49,572 bases of DNA from Ruminococcus sp. (GCA_017457155.1 JAFTHZ010000021.1:1-49572), one strand, 5' to 3'. Counted from the stretch's first letter, positions 1 to 7,979 are shown. Notes: generated by a model not told the origin, from the letters alone. Translations and numbers: made by a program.

Positions 1-135
1 CCCACGGGACCCATTTATGGGTAGTAAGTAATAGTTGCATGGCTGGCAGGCCAATAAAAAGCGCACTTGTGCGCAGCCAGTAATATTAGGGCTATGCCCG
101 AAAATGAAATACCCCCCGTTTTACGGGGGGATATT
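1..135. repeat. Hairpin-rich intergenic tract with terminator
   Basis: No gene is seen. Five short perfect or near-perfect hairpins follow one another: CCCAT/ATGGG near 10-21, TGGC/GGCCA near 40-54, GCGCAC/GTGCGC at 61-74, GGGC/GCCC near 89-99, and CCCCCCG/CGGGGGG at 112-130. TGGCTG near 40 can also pair with CAGCCA near 75. The last hairpin lies just after the minus-strand hydrolase gene and probably terminates it. The rest resembles a small dispersed structured repeat, but only one copy is visible here, so that is inference. Confidence 0.5.
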
Positions 136-162
136 TATTGTTGATTATTAATTACTGAGAAT

Positions 163-918
163 TTATCTGCCGAAAAAATCCTCAACTACCTTTGCCCAGT
201 CAACAGGCTCGTATATGGCACCTTGGCAGTGACTGTCACCCTTGAAGCTGACAACACAGGCGGTAGGGTAGTATTTTGCAATCAGTCGAGCAGTTTTCTT
301 TGACAGCATTTCGTTCATAGTTGTGCCGTGCAGATATAGTATCTTTGTGTTTTCTGTGGGAAGAATAGGGGATATATGTGAGGCTTTCAGGGAACTGATT
401 ATGTTTCTGATGCTTTCATCGGAAGTGTAGTCTATGAAGGAGAGAAAATCATTCAGGTACTTTTCAGGAAGAAAAACTTTGCTGAAGTTTTTGAGAGTCT
501 TCTTATGACGTTTCCTGGATTTCTCTGCGATAGAGAGGTACTGCTTGGTCATAACATAGGACATAAACTTGCCGTATCCCAGCAGAGGAGCCCCATCCAT
601 AATCAGATTCTTAATCCTGAGGTTGTTTCTCAGTAATAATCTGTATGCGATCACGCCACCCATAGATAGGCCGCAGACAGCAAAAACCTCCTGAGAGAAA
701 TTTTTCAGAACGTATTCTTCTATTATCTTTGCTTCTTCATCAATGGAGCTGAAGGTGCTCTCGCATCCTTGAGTGTGTCCATCAAGCTCAGGTATCAATA
801 CACAGTAATTCTTACAGAAGAAGTCAGCAGCAGGTCTGAGAATCTGCCAGGGTGTCATCATCCCGTGAATGAGGATGATGAGAGGACAGTTTTTGTCTCC
901 AAAAATATGAAATTTCAT
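163..918 (-). CDS. Alpha/beta-fold hydrolase
   Basis: A 251-residue cytosolic alpha/beta hydrolase; no signal peptide. The oxyanion-side HG motif (LIHGMMTP) follows the first core strand, the nucleophile elbow is GLSMGG with Ser as nucleophile, and a C-terminal DSHCQG region supplies the likely catalytic His. The start chosen (MKFHIFGD) has an AAAGGAG ribosome site about 9 bases upstream; an upstream in-frame start would add 16 residues without such a site. Substrate cannot be told from sequence: esterase, lipase-like or C-C hydrolase are all possible. It stands alone, transcribed away from the ABC exporter genes, and ends before a GC-rich hairpin at 112-130. Confidence 0.8.
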   Translation of the reverse strand: MKFHIFGDKNCPLIILIHGMMTPWQILRPAADFFCKNYCVLIPELDGHTQGCESTFSSIDEEAKIIEEYVLKNFSQEVFAVCGLSMGGVIAYRLLLRNNLRIKNLIMDGAPLLGYGKFMSYVMTKQYLSIAEKSRKRHKKTLKNFSKVFLPEKYLNDFLSFIDYTSDESIRNIISSLKASHISPILPTENTKILYLHGTTMNEMLSKKTARLIAKYYPTACVVSFKGDSHCQGAIYEPVDWAKVVEDFFGR

Positions 919-1022
919 TGTGTATGGTCTCCTTTTGATAAAAAACAGATGAGTTAATTTTATCATACAAATTCAGAAAAGCAACATTATGGTTATAGGT
1001 GATTACATTAATATAACATTCA

Positions 1023-1050
1023 TTGACAAATCTGAAAAATATTATATAAT
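1023..1050 (+). promoter_or_regulatory. Sigma-A promoter of exporter operon
   Basis: TTGACA at 1023-1028 and TATAAT at 1045-1050, both perfect consensus, spaced by 16 bases. It precedes the ABC exporter permease, whose TTG start is at 1117. Confidence 0.85.
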
Positions 1051-1116
1051 GTTAGTGTATATCGTGGCGTGGTATGTACATGGTTAGGTAAGCCACTTTC
1101 AAGGAGGCTATTAAGC

Positions 1117-1926
1117 TTGTTTACTATATTCAAGGAACATCGTCATTTTGGCAAACAGATCTTTCTGCTTGCTGTCAATGACCTGAAAAAAACATACAAG
1201 GGTGCGGCTATCGGTCCTCTTTGGGCGGTTATTAAGCCTGCATTCACACTTTTTGTTTATTGGTTTGCTTTTACTATCGGACTTAAATCCGGCAGCGGTA
1301 TTGAATGGGCAGGCAGAGAGTTTCCTCGTTTCATATTCCTGCTTGTTGGATTTGTTCCCTGGTTTTTTATTACAGACAGCATAACCCTGGGTGCAAAGTC
1401 CATCAATATGAATAGACAGTTTGTTACCAAGGTCTCTTTCCCTGTTTCTACAATTATGACCTTCACTGCACTGGCAAGACTCTTTGTTCATATCTTCCTT
1501 GCGCTGATTATGTATGCTATTCTTTTGGGCAACGGATATATGCCTACTGTGTATAACCTGCAGTTTTTCCTGTATTGTCCGCTTATGTTTGCGTTTTTCG
1601 TATCGCTTACCTGGTCAACCGCACCTATGTCATCCTTCTCAAAGGACTTCGAGAATATGATCGTATCCATTATGTCAGGTGTATTCTGGCTGTCAGGTAT
1701 TATCTACAACAGCTATGACCTGGGTATTCCCTGGCTTGAGAAGGTTATGCTCTTCAATCCCATCAACTTCTTTGCCAACGGATATCGCAACGCTTTCCTG
1801 TATGATAAGTGGTTTTTTGAGAATCCCCTGGAGCTTTCAATCTTCCTCGGTGAGTTTGTGGTAGTTTTTGCGCTGGGTATATTTAACTACAACCGTCTGC
1901 GCAAGACTCTGCCCGATGTACTTTAA
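1117..1926 (+). CDS. ABC-2 polysaccharide/teichoic acid exporter permease
   Basis: Membrane permease of an ABC-2 exporter of the Wzm/TagG type that moves undecaprenyl-linked polysaccharide or teichoic acid across the membrane. About six hydrophobic segments are visible, and the N-terminal amphipathic region LAVNDLKKTYKGAAIGPLW is typical of the family. A TTG start at 1117 is preferred because AAGGAGG lies at 1101-1107; the longer GTG reading from 1069 has no ribosome site. The protein is then 269 residues, the normal family size. The ATPase gene follows after 13 bases, so both are made together. The polymer exported is unknown. Confidence 0.88.
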   Translation: MFTIFKEHRHFGKQIFLLAVNDLKKTYKGAAIGPLWAVIKPAFTLFVYWFAFTIGLKSGSGIEWAGREFPRFIFLLVGFVPWFFITDSITLGAKSINMNRQFVTKVSFPVSTIMTFTALARLFVHIFLALIMYAILLGNGYMPTVYNLQFFLYCPLMFAFFVSLTWSTAPMSSFSKDFENMIVSIMSGVFWLSGIIYNSYDLGIPWLEKVMLFNPINFFANGYRNAFLYDKWFFENPLELSIFLGEFVVVFALGIFNYNRLRKTLPDVL

Positions 1927-1939
1927 GGAGGTAATTGCA

Positions 1940-2680
1940 GTGGATAAGCCTATTATTTCCTTTGACAATGTCAGCAAGGAGTACACACTATATAAAAGTG
2001 ACAGGGAGCGCTTTAAGGCTCTGTTCTATAAAAGCAAGAAGCTGAAGAAGAACAAGGCTCTGAAGAACGTTTCCTTCAGCATAAATCCCGGAGAATCTGT
2101 TGGACTTATCGGTGACAATGGTGCAGGTAAGTCAACTATTCTCAAGCATATAACAGGTGTAGCCTTCCCGTCTGAGGGTGAGGTCAAGGTCCGCGGCAAG
2201 GTTGCCGCACTGCTGGAGCTGACTGCCGGATTCTCTATGGAGATGACAGGCAGAGAGAATATTTATCTCAAGGGATACATTCTCGGTCTCACAGACAAGT
2301 ATATCAAACATATCGAGGAGCGTATCGTAGAGTTTGCTGAGCTTGGTGATTATATCGACCAGCCTGTGCGCACTTACTCCAGTGGTATGAAAATGAGACT
2401 TGGATTTGCAATCAATGTAAATATCGAGCCCGATGTGCTTGTAATTGATGAAGCTTTGTCTGTTGGTGACGCTACCTTCAAAAAGAAGTGTAAGAAGAAA
2501 ATAGCAGACACTATCAAGAGCGGAGTCACAGTTCTGTATGTAAGCCATAGTGCAGAGTCCGTGAGAGAGTTGTGTACACGTGCTTTGTACCTTAAGAAGG
2601 GACAGCTTGTGTATGACGGCCCTGTTGACGAAGCACTGAAGATTTATCAGGAAGACAAGGCTAAGAAAGCCAAGAAATAA
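1940..2680 (+). CDS. ABC exporter ATPase (Wzt/TagH type)
   Basis: ATP-binding subunit partnering the permease just upstream; 246 residues. Walker A is GDNGAGKST, the signature region is YSSGMKMRLGFA, and Walker B is VLVIDEALSVGD, followed by a switch His in YVSHSAESV. This is the short TagH/RfbE form without a C-terminal carbohydrate-binding domain, so cargo recognition may lie elsewhere. The GTG start at 1940 has AAGGAGG 8-9 bases upstream; the reading from 1868 would overlap the permease and lacks a ribosome site. Confidence 0.9.
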   Translation: MDKPIISFDNVSKEYTLYKSDRERFKALFYKSKKLKKNKALKNVSFSINPGESVGLIGDNGAGKSTILKHITGVAFPSEGEVKVRGKVAALLELTAGFSMEMTGRENIYLKGYILGLTDKYIKHIEERIVEFAELGDYIDQPVRTYSSGMKMRLGFAINVNIEPDVLVIDEALSVGDATFKKKCKKKIADTIKSGVTVLYVSHSAESVRELCTRALYLKKGQLVYDGPVDEALKIYQEDKAKKAKK

Positions 2681-2719
2681 ACACTCGAAACTATCTCTGA
2701 AGGAGAAAGGATAAGGATT

Positions 2720-3457
2720 ATGGTTCATGCAATGATATTTGCCGGCGGAATCGGCGCAAGAATGAAATCTCTGGATATTCCAAAGCAGTTTATCGATGTT
2801 GACGGAAAGCCCATTATTATTCGTACTCTTGAGCATTTTTCAAATCACGATGAGGTTGACACTATTGTTATCTCCTGCATTCCTGACAAGATCGACTACC
2901 TGTACGGATTGATTGAGCAGCATCGCATCAATAAGGTTGTCAAGATCGTTCCCGGTGGTGCTAATGGTCACCAGAGTATCCACAATGGTCTTGTAGAGGT
3001 TGAGAAACACTCTTCTCCTGAGGATGTTGTGCTTATTTGTGACGGCGTTCGTCCCATGCTCAGCGCAAAGCTTATCAGTGACTGTATCGAGACTGCCAGA
3101 CAGTACGAGACAGCAGTTCCTGTTACTCCCAGCATCGACTCTGTTCTGGAGTCTGTGGACGGAGAGACCTGCTCCAAGAGCCTGCCCAGAAAGCAGATGT
3201 TCATTACTCAGGCACCTCAGGGCTACACAATGAAGAAGATTATGTGGGCTCATGACGAAGCAGAGAAGAGAGGCATCACCAATCCTATCTCTTCCTCAGA
3301 GCTTCTTATTGAGCTGGGAGAGACAGTTCATATCTTCCAGGGTATCCGCGAGAATATCAAGGTTACTACCCCCGAGGATCTTCAGACTTTGCGTTCCTAC
3401 TTCTACTATGAGAGCTTCAAGAACTTTGCTAAGGAAGAGCTAAAATACGATCTTTGA
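2720..3457 (+). CDS. IspD/TarI-family cytidylyltransferase
   Basis: A 245-residue nucleotidyltransferase transferring CMP from CTP to a sugar- or polyol-phosphate. The N-terminal CTP-binding motif GGIGARM...IPKQF, the central CDGVRP and the ITQAPQGY segment are those of the IspD/TarI family. Position after an ABC exporter makes a TarI-like role (CDP-ribitol or a related CDP-polyol for a teichoic-acid-like polymer) more likely than IspD of isoprenoid synthesis, but sequence alone does not decide. No TarJ reductase or CDP-polyol transferase gene lies next to it. It is probably cotranscribed with the exporter (39-base gap). Confidence 0.8.
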   Translation: MVHAMIFAGGIGARMKSLDIPKQFIDVDGKPIIIRTLEHFSNHDEVDTIVISCIPDKIDYLYGLIEQHRINKVVKIVPGGANGHQSIHNGLVEVEKHSSPEDVVLICDGVRPMLSAKLISDCIETARQYETAVPVTPSIDSVLESVDGETCSKSLPRKQMFITQAPQGYTMKKIMWAHDEAEKRGITNPISSSELLIELGETVHIFQGIRENIKVTTPEDLQTLRSYFYYESFKNFAKEELKYDL

Positions 3458-3472
3458 TTTTGATTTTTGAAT

Positions 3473-3516
3473 AAAAGCGGACACGAAATAGATTGTTTCT
3501 GTGTTCGCTTTTTTGT
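3473..3516 (+). terminator. Intrinsic terminator after exporter/cytidylyltransferase operon
   Basis: Stem AAAAGCGGACAC (3473-3484) pairs with GTGTTCGCTTTT (3501-3512) with one G-T pair, followed by a T-rich run. Confidence 0.85.
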
Positions 3517-3587
3517 TTGCAAAAAGAAGTTTTTGCGAGAAATAAGCTGATTTAATAAATATATCTGCAAAATAATGTCAGTCTCTG

Positions 3588-3616
3588 TTGATTTGATTTC
3601 ACCTATATTGTATAAT
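3588..3616 (+). promoter_or_regulatory. Promoter of UbiA/GT-C operon
   Basis: TTGATT at 3588-3593 and TATAAT at 3611-3616 with a 17-base spacer, upstream of the TTG-started UbiA-family gene. Confidence 0.7.
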
Positions 3617-3688
3617 ATTTATGTATATGTATTTATTTAATAATCAAAATTTTTGGATCTCTCTATCGTTATTAGGAGGAGTGGAGTT

Positions 3689-4615
3689 TTGAAGAAATAT
3701 ATAAGAATTATGAGACTTGATCATTGGATCAAACAGTTTTTTATTGTGCCCGGATTTGTCTTTGCATATATGATTGTCAGACCTGAGTTCAATATGAATG
3801 TTTTTTTGCGGTTTATTATCGGGTTTTTTGCAACTTGTTTTATTGCATCAGCCAATTATGTTATCAACGAATGGCTTGATGCAGAATTTGACAAGTATCA
3901 TCCTACGAAGAAATACAGAAGTGTTGTTACTGAGGATGTGAAAGGCTCCGTTGTCTGGATGTTGTGGGGTGTCCTGACCATAGTTGGTCTGGGACTTGGA
4001 TTCCTTGTTAGTGTGTCATTCCTTGTAATGGAAGTCTTTCTATGGGTTATGGGCATTCTCTATAATGTCAAACCAATCAGAACAAAGGATGTCCCTTTCC
4101 TCGATGTTCTCAGCGAATCCGTCAATAATGCAATCCGATTGCTGATGGGGTGGTTCATTTTTGTTCCGGGGATTATTCCTCCCTGTAGTGTTATTTTCGG
4201 ATACTGGACTGCAGGGGCATTCCTTATGGCAACCAAAAGATATGCAGAATACAGAATGATAGGGGACCCCTCCCTGGCAGGCAAGTACAGAAAATCCTTT
4301 GAGTATTACACAGAGCGCTCACTACTTATCAGTTCTTTCTTTTATGCTATGTGCTCTGTATTCTTCATTGGGATATTCCTGATCAAGTACAGGGTGGAGT
4401 TGGTTCTGTTTATTCCGTTTTTGATGGTGCTTTATTGCTACTATCTGTATCTTGTTTTCAAGCCTGACTCAGCTGTTCAGAAGCCCGAGAAGCTCTATAA
4501 AGAGAAATGGTTGATGCTGTACTGTGTATTTCTGATTGCTCTGTTTATAGTTCTTATGTATGTTGATATTCCATTTATGCAGATGTTTGTGGATAATCAG
4601 CTTATCAATATCTGA
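3689..4615 (+). CDS. UbiA-family membrane prenyltransferase
   Basis: Integral membrane protein of 308 residues with about eight to nine hydrophobic segments and both Asp-rich UbiA motifs: NEWLDAEFDKYHPTKK and, after an YNVKPIRTKD loop, DVLSESVNNAIR. The HPTKKYRSV and second motifs resemble the decaprenyl-phosphate phosphoribosyltransferase branch rather than quinone enzymes. The TTG start at 3689 is chosen because AGGAGGA lies at 3674-3680. It is followed 24 bases later by a GT-C glycosyltransferase, which fits a pair in which a polyprenyl-phosphate pentose donor is made and then used outside the membrane. That pathway is inference; the DprE-type epimerase partners are not here. Confidence 0.8.
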   Translation: MKKYIRIMRLDHWIKQFFIVPGFVFAYMIVRPEFNMNVFLRFIIGFFATCFIASANYVINEWLDAEFDKYHPTKKYRSVVTEDVKGSVVWMLWGVLTIVGLGLGFLVSVSFLVMEVFLWVMGILYNVKPIRTKDVPFLDVLSESVNNAIRLLMGWFIFVPGIIPPCSVIFGYWTAGAFLMATKRYAEYRMIGDPSLAGKYRKSFEYYTERSLLISSFFYAMCSVFFIGIFLIKYRVELVLFIPFLMVLYCYYLYLVFKPDSAVQKPEKLYKEKWLMLYCVFLIALFIVLMYVDIPFMQMFVDNQLINI

Positions 4616-4639
4616 TTCAGATAACAACGAGGTTACGAT

Positions 4640-6235
4640 ATGGATTTATTTGTTCTGTTCTTTGTGCAGATCACGGTGATTTTTCTGTTGATATGGTTAT
4701 TCAGGAAGAAGGATCTTGATTTCTGCTTGTTTGTTGAGAAGATTAACGAGAAGCTTTTTGTTGGTATCATTGTGTTGCTGACTATAGCACTGCCTTTTCT
4801 GTACATATCCCGTGGTCATAACTGGGGTGGAGACTTCAGCTGTTATATAGCTCAGGCTCAGTCTATTCTGTCTGGAACTATGAAAGAGCAGGTAGAGGCT
4901 AATACCTATCTTATGAGTAACTCGGATTTTATGCATGGTCCGGGTTCATATCCCTGGGGATTTCCTCTGATTCTGGCCCCTGTAATCCTGGTTTTCGGAG
5001 TGAACTATATTGCGCTCAAATGCGTTAACGTGTTGTTTTTGATGCTCAGTATGCTTGTGCTGTACAAGCTGTTGAAAGTAAAGCTCTCATTGGCTTATGC
5101 CAGGGTTGGCACTCTGTTTTTTGCAACGAATTCAGTTTTGCTGAGCTACTGTGACGACGTGCTGTCTGACATCCCCTTCCTGTTTTTCTCTCTTTTGTCT
5201 GTGTATTTTATAGACAGACTTTTCCTTTCTCAGGAAAAACAGGTGTTTTACGGTGCTATGACAGGTCTGAGTTGTTTCTGCGCATATTTTGTCAGGACCA
5301 ATGGTATTGTTTCTATCCTCACTGTGGTAGCTGTAGAATTTATGCTTCTTGTTATGAATCTTGGACCCCTGAAGAAGCTTAGACAGAAGATGGAGTATCC
5401 TCGTCAGAAGCCTCTTGCACATATTGTGGCATACGCAGTGTTTGGTTGCGGAGCTGTTATTGATAAGCTTATTTTCCCTGTGGGCGGTACAAGCTACGGA
5501 TATTATTTTGGCTTCTTTTCCAAAAACACTCTTGTGGATAACTTTATGCAGTATTTCACAAGTTCCTTCAACTTCTTTATAACAGACCTGGGCAATGCTC
5601 TGCCTGTGATATTCCCTTTGGCACTGCTCCTTGTTTATGCTGTGAAGAAGGAACTGCACAGAGAATTGGTATCATTTGTATACATAGCAGGAATGTTTGC
5701 TCTGGTGGTTATTTTCCCTGCATATCAGGGCATCAGGTATTTGTTCCCGATTCTCCCTCTGATGCTTATGCTTGGGCTGAAAGCTCTGCTTGATTTTGAG
5801 AAAAACCATGTCAAGGGAAAGAAATTTAAGTCAGTTTTCCGCCTTGCTGTGGGAGTGTTTATTTGTGTTGTTATTGTTTCTGTTGCATATAATACCGCTT
5901 TGGATGCAAGACGGGTCGTACTTTATGATGAGAAAAAGGATAATAATAAATCCTATACGACGGACGCCATAGAGGTTTATGACTATATAAAGGAAAATAC
6001 AGACGAAGATTCTATTATTTCCTTCTATAAGCCCAGAGTCTTGTGGCTCAATACTCAGCGAAAAGGGTTCTCCATAAGTTCCTCTAATATAGATCGTGCG
6101 GAAGAAGTGGACTATGTTCTGTTTTCTTTGTCCTCAGCAGATCCTTCGTTGATGGAATACTGTACCAACAGCGAGAGTGCTCAGGTTGTATTTACAAACG
6201 ATGAGTTTGTTCTCTATAGTATGGGGAACCGGTAG
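4640..6235 (+). CDS. GT-C (GT39-like) membrane glycosyltransferase
   Basis: A 531-residue multi-pass membrane protein, with roughly ten to eleven hydrophobic segments and a C-terminal hydrophilic domain of about 120 residues. The first external loop carries an acidic motif (GGDFSCYIAQAQSI), the position of the catalytic Asp in PMT/ArnT-type GT-C enzymes that use polyprenyl-phosphate sugars. This is the second gene of the UbiA operon, so its donor may be the lipid-linked sugar made by that neighbour. The acceptor (protein or wall polymer) is unknown. The extracellular C-terminal part resembles that of other clostridial GT39-like proteins. Confidence 0.75.
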   Translation: MDLFVLFFVQITVIFLLIWLFRKKDLDFCLFVEKINEKLFVGIIVLLTIALPFLYISRGHNWGGDFSCYIAQAQSILSGTMKEQVEANTYLMSNSDFMHGPGSYPWGFPLILAPVILVFGVNYIALKCVNVLFLMLSMLVLYKLLKVKLSLAYARVGTLFFATNSVLLSYCDDVLSDIPFLFFSLLSVYFIDRLFLSQEKQVFYGAMTGLSCFCAYFVRTNGIVSILTVVAVEFMLLVMNLGPLKKLRQKMEYPRQKPLAHIVAYAVFGCGAVIDKLIFPVGGTSYGYYFGFFSKNTLVDNFMQYFTSSFNFFITDLGNALPVIFPLALLLVYAVKKELHRELVSFVYIAGMFALVVIFPAYQGIRYLFPILPLMLMLGLKALLDFEKNHVKGKKFKSVFRLAVGVFICVVIVSVAYNTALDARRVVLYDEKKDNNKSYTTDAIEVYDYIKENTDEDSIISFYKPRVLWLNTQRKGFSISSSNIDRAEEVDYVLFSLSSADPSLMEYCTNSESAQVVFTNDEFVLYSMGNR

Positions 6236-6267
6236 CTCTCAGAAGATAAAGGTCAAGGAGTGGTAAT

Positions 6268-7263
6268 ATGAAGAAATCAGCAATTTCATTTATGCTTATG
6301 ATCTGTCTTGTAATTATGTCAGTGATGACCTGCTGTGTATCAGATGAAAAGGTGATTACAGATAGAGATATCTCTGAGCCTGCCACAGAAGAATCTGTTC
6401 CTGCACAGACAACTACATCTGAAGCTTCTGTGCGAACTCCCTACGATCAACAGTGGATTGATAAAGATGAGATATCTGTCAGTGATGATAGGGTGTTTGA
6501 TGATATCCGTATCACAGAGATTTATTCAGATTGTTTTTTCGCACGTACAGTTATTCCGATGCCCTATGAGATAAAGCTCAATGGTGAATTGTCAGATGAC
6601 TGGTGTGTAGGGGATCAGGTTATCTGTACATATGAGAATGTATACTATGACATTGATTCCCAGCGCATAGAAGCTGATATGCTGACAATTGAGGAATCTG
6701 ATTTTGAGTTGGAAGAGGGAGTTGCCTACAAGCCTGTTATTTATCTCTATCCTCAGGAGGAGACCCAGGTCAGTGTCAAGCTTGATCTGGACGGAGAGTT
6801 TTTGTGTACATATCCCGAGTATAACGAGGGATGGACTGTGACAGCCTCTCCCGATGGAACTCTCACAGACGGAGAGCTTTCCTATAATTATCTTTTCTGG
6901 GAGGGCAAGCTTAACATAGCTTATGATTTCTCAGAGGGCTTTTGTGTGAAGGGTAGCGATACAGCAGAATTTCTGGAGACTTCTCTTGAAAAACTGGGAC
7001 TTAACAGAAAAGAAGCAAATGAGTTCATTGTGTTCTGGCTTGAGAGAATGCAGTCAAATCCTTATAATGTGGTTTCTTTCCGGACCGATGCTTATACAGA
7101 GGCCGCAAAGCTTCAGGTTTCACCCGAGCCTGATACGATGATACGTGTCTTTATGACCTGGTATCCATCGGATGTGGAGATTGATATTCCTGAGCAGGTA
7201 CTGACCTCTCCTGATAGATCAGGTTTTACTGTTGTGGAATGGGGCGGTCAGGAAGTCCGCTGA
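6268..7263 (+). CDS. Secreted protein with KPVIYLYP domain
   Basis: A 331-residue exported protein of unknown function. Residues 1-25 form a signal sequence ending in VMTCC, which could be a weak lipobox. A Thr/Ser/Glu-rich linker follows (about 30-55). The main domain begins with KPVIYLYPQEE, continues through GWTVTASPDGTL and YLFWEG, and ends near the C terminus. This KPVIYLYP...YLFWEG pattern recurs in many bacterial and some eukaryotic secreted proteins, but I know no assigned activity. It has an AAGGAG ribosome site and closes the UbiA/GT-C operon, so it could be a surface protein modified by or assisting that pathway (inference). Confidence 0.7.
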   Translation: MKKSAISFMLMICLVIMSVMTCCVSDEKVITDRDISEPATEESVPAQTTTSEASVRTPYDQQWIDKDEISVSDDRVFDDIRITEIYSDCFFARTVIPMPYEIKLNGELSDDWCVGDQVICTYENVYYDIDSQRIEADMLTIEESDFELEEGVAYKPVIYLYPQEETQVSVKLDLDGEFLCTYPEYNEGWTVTASPDGTLTDGELSYNYLFWEGKLNIAYDFSEGFCVKGSDTAEFLETSLEKLGLNRKEANEFIVFWLERMQSNPYNVVSFRTDAYTEAAKLQVSPEPDTMIRVFMTWYPSDVEIDIPEQVLTSPDRSGFTVVEWGGQEVR

Positions 7264-7288
7264 GTTTTACAAATAACAAATAAGAATC

Positions 7289-7318
7289 AAAAAGGGATAC
7301 CCCATCGGGTATCCCTTA
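7289..7318 (-). terminator. Terminator of distal repeat unit
   Basis: AAGGGATACCC pairs with GGGTATCCCTT around a short loop. On the minus strand a T-rich run follows the stem. The same stem, with different loops, recurs at 7514-7541, 7739-7765 and 46321-46346. Confidence 0.8.
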
Positions 7319-7326
7319 ATTCTTAT

Positions 7327-7503
7327 GGTGCAGGTAACAGTGAATTTATTATGTGAAAGCTTACACCTCGCTTGTTGCGGCGTGTGTAATTCAGAGATTC
7401 ATCAGCGCAGCGGCTAAAAAACAGTCCACAGGACTGTTTTTACCTGCAGTTTTCGCTAACGCTTAAACTTTGGCACAGCCTGTTCAAATCCTGTATCCTG
7501 CAC
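7327..7503 (-). repeat. tRNA-3'-end-bounded structured repeat, copy 1
   Basis: A 177-bp element. Its left end GGTGCAGGTAACAG equals the 3' end of the nearby tRNA-Leu read on the minus strand. Its right end, ATCCTGCAC, is an inverted, slightly diverged copy, so the two ends can pair as a 7-bp acceptor-like stem (GTGCAGG/CCTGCAC). Internally there is a strong hairpin AACAGTCC/GGACTGTT flanked by A and T runs. It lies in a tandem array with period 224 bp together with a terminator stem. No reading frame is conserved. Confidence 0.85.
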
Positions 7504-7513
7504 TGAAATAAAG

Positions 7514-7541
7514 AAAAGGGATACCCAACTGGGTATCCCTT
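7514..7541 (-). terminator. Terminator between repeat units
   Basis: AAGGGATACCC/GGGTATCCCTT stem with an AACT loop; on the minus strand it is followed by TTTTC and further T residues. It is the same stem as after the real tRNA-Leu gene. Confidence 0.8.
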
Positions 7542-7550
7542 AATTCTTAT

Positions 7551-7727
7551 GGTGCAGGTAACAGTGAATTTATTATGCGAAAGCTTACACCTCGCTTGTT
7601 GCGGCGTGTGTAATTCAAAGATTCATCAGCGCAGCGGCTTAAAAACAGTCCACAGGACTGTTTTTGCCTGCAGTTTTCGCTAACGCTTAAACTTTGGCAC
7701 AGCCTGTTCAAATCCTGTATCCTGCAC
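7551..7727 (-). repeat. tRNA-3'-end-bounded structured repeat, copy 2
   Basis: Nearly identical to copy 1 (a few substitutions, same 177-bp length, exact 224-bp offset). It therefore arose by recent tandem duplication or repeated insertion. It has the same inverted tRNA-like ends and AACAGTCC/GGACTGTT hairpin. It sits directly beyond the terminator of tRNA-Leu on that gene's strand. Confidence 0.85.
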
Positions 7728-7738
7728 TGAAATAAAGA

Positions 7739-7765
7739 AAAGGGATACCCAACTGGGTATCCCTT
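7739..7765 (-). terminator. Intrinsic terminator of tRNA-Leu
   Basis: Stem AGGGATACCC/GGGTATCCCT 8-10 bases past the encoded CCA, followed on the minus strand by TTTTCTTTATTT. Confidence 0.85.
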
Positions 7766-7773
7766 AATTCTTA

Positions 7774-7860
7774 TGGTGCAGGTAACAGGACTTGAACCTG
7801 CATGAAATTGCTTTCACATGGACCTGAACCATGCGCGTCTGCCAATTCCGCCATACCTGC
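7774..7860 (-). tRNA. tRNA-Leu (anticodon CAG)
   Basis: An 87-base class II tRNA read on the minus strand. Acceptor 5' GCAGGTA pairs with 3' TACCTGC, then discriminator A and encoded CCA. The D arm has GGCGGAATTGGCAGACGC. The anticodon stem CATGG/CCATG encloses loop TTCAGGT, giving CAG (plus-strand 7824-7826). A long variable arm (TGAAAGC...TTTCA) and T loop TTCAAGT follow. It has its own consensus promoter and terminator. Confidence 0.97.
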
Positions 7861-7891
7861 ATATACAGCGATGTCTCAATCGCTGTTTGCT

Positions 7892-7920
7892 ATTATATCA
7901 AATCAGGTCTGAATTGTCAA
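7892..7920 (-). promoter_or_regulatory. Promoter of tRNA-Leu
   Basis: On the minus strand, perfect TTGACA (7915-7920) and perfect TATAAT (7892-7897) are separated by 17 bases, about 30 bases before the tRNA 5' end. Confidence 0.93.
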
Positions 7921-7979
7921 TGATATTTTGCAAAAATATTGACTTTTTTTATTGCTTGATTTTTTGTCGATAATCTCCA

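Noticed and set aside
2132-2836. 234-codon minus-strand frame across the ABC ATPase gene
   Set aside because: It crosses the Walker A and B coding regions and the intergenic gap and has no start signal.
7327-7727. Repeat units as extra tRNA or tmRNA genes
   Set aside because: Only the acceptor-like ends and a T-loop-like TTCAAAT are present; the T stem does not pair, there is no anticodon arm and no tmRNA tag frame.
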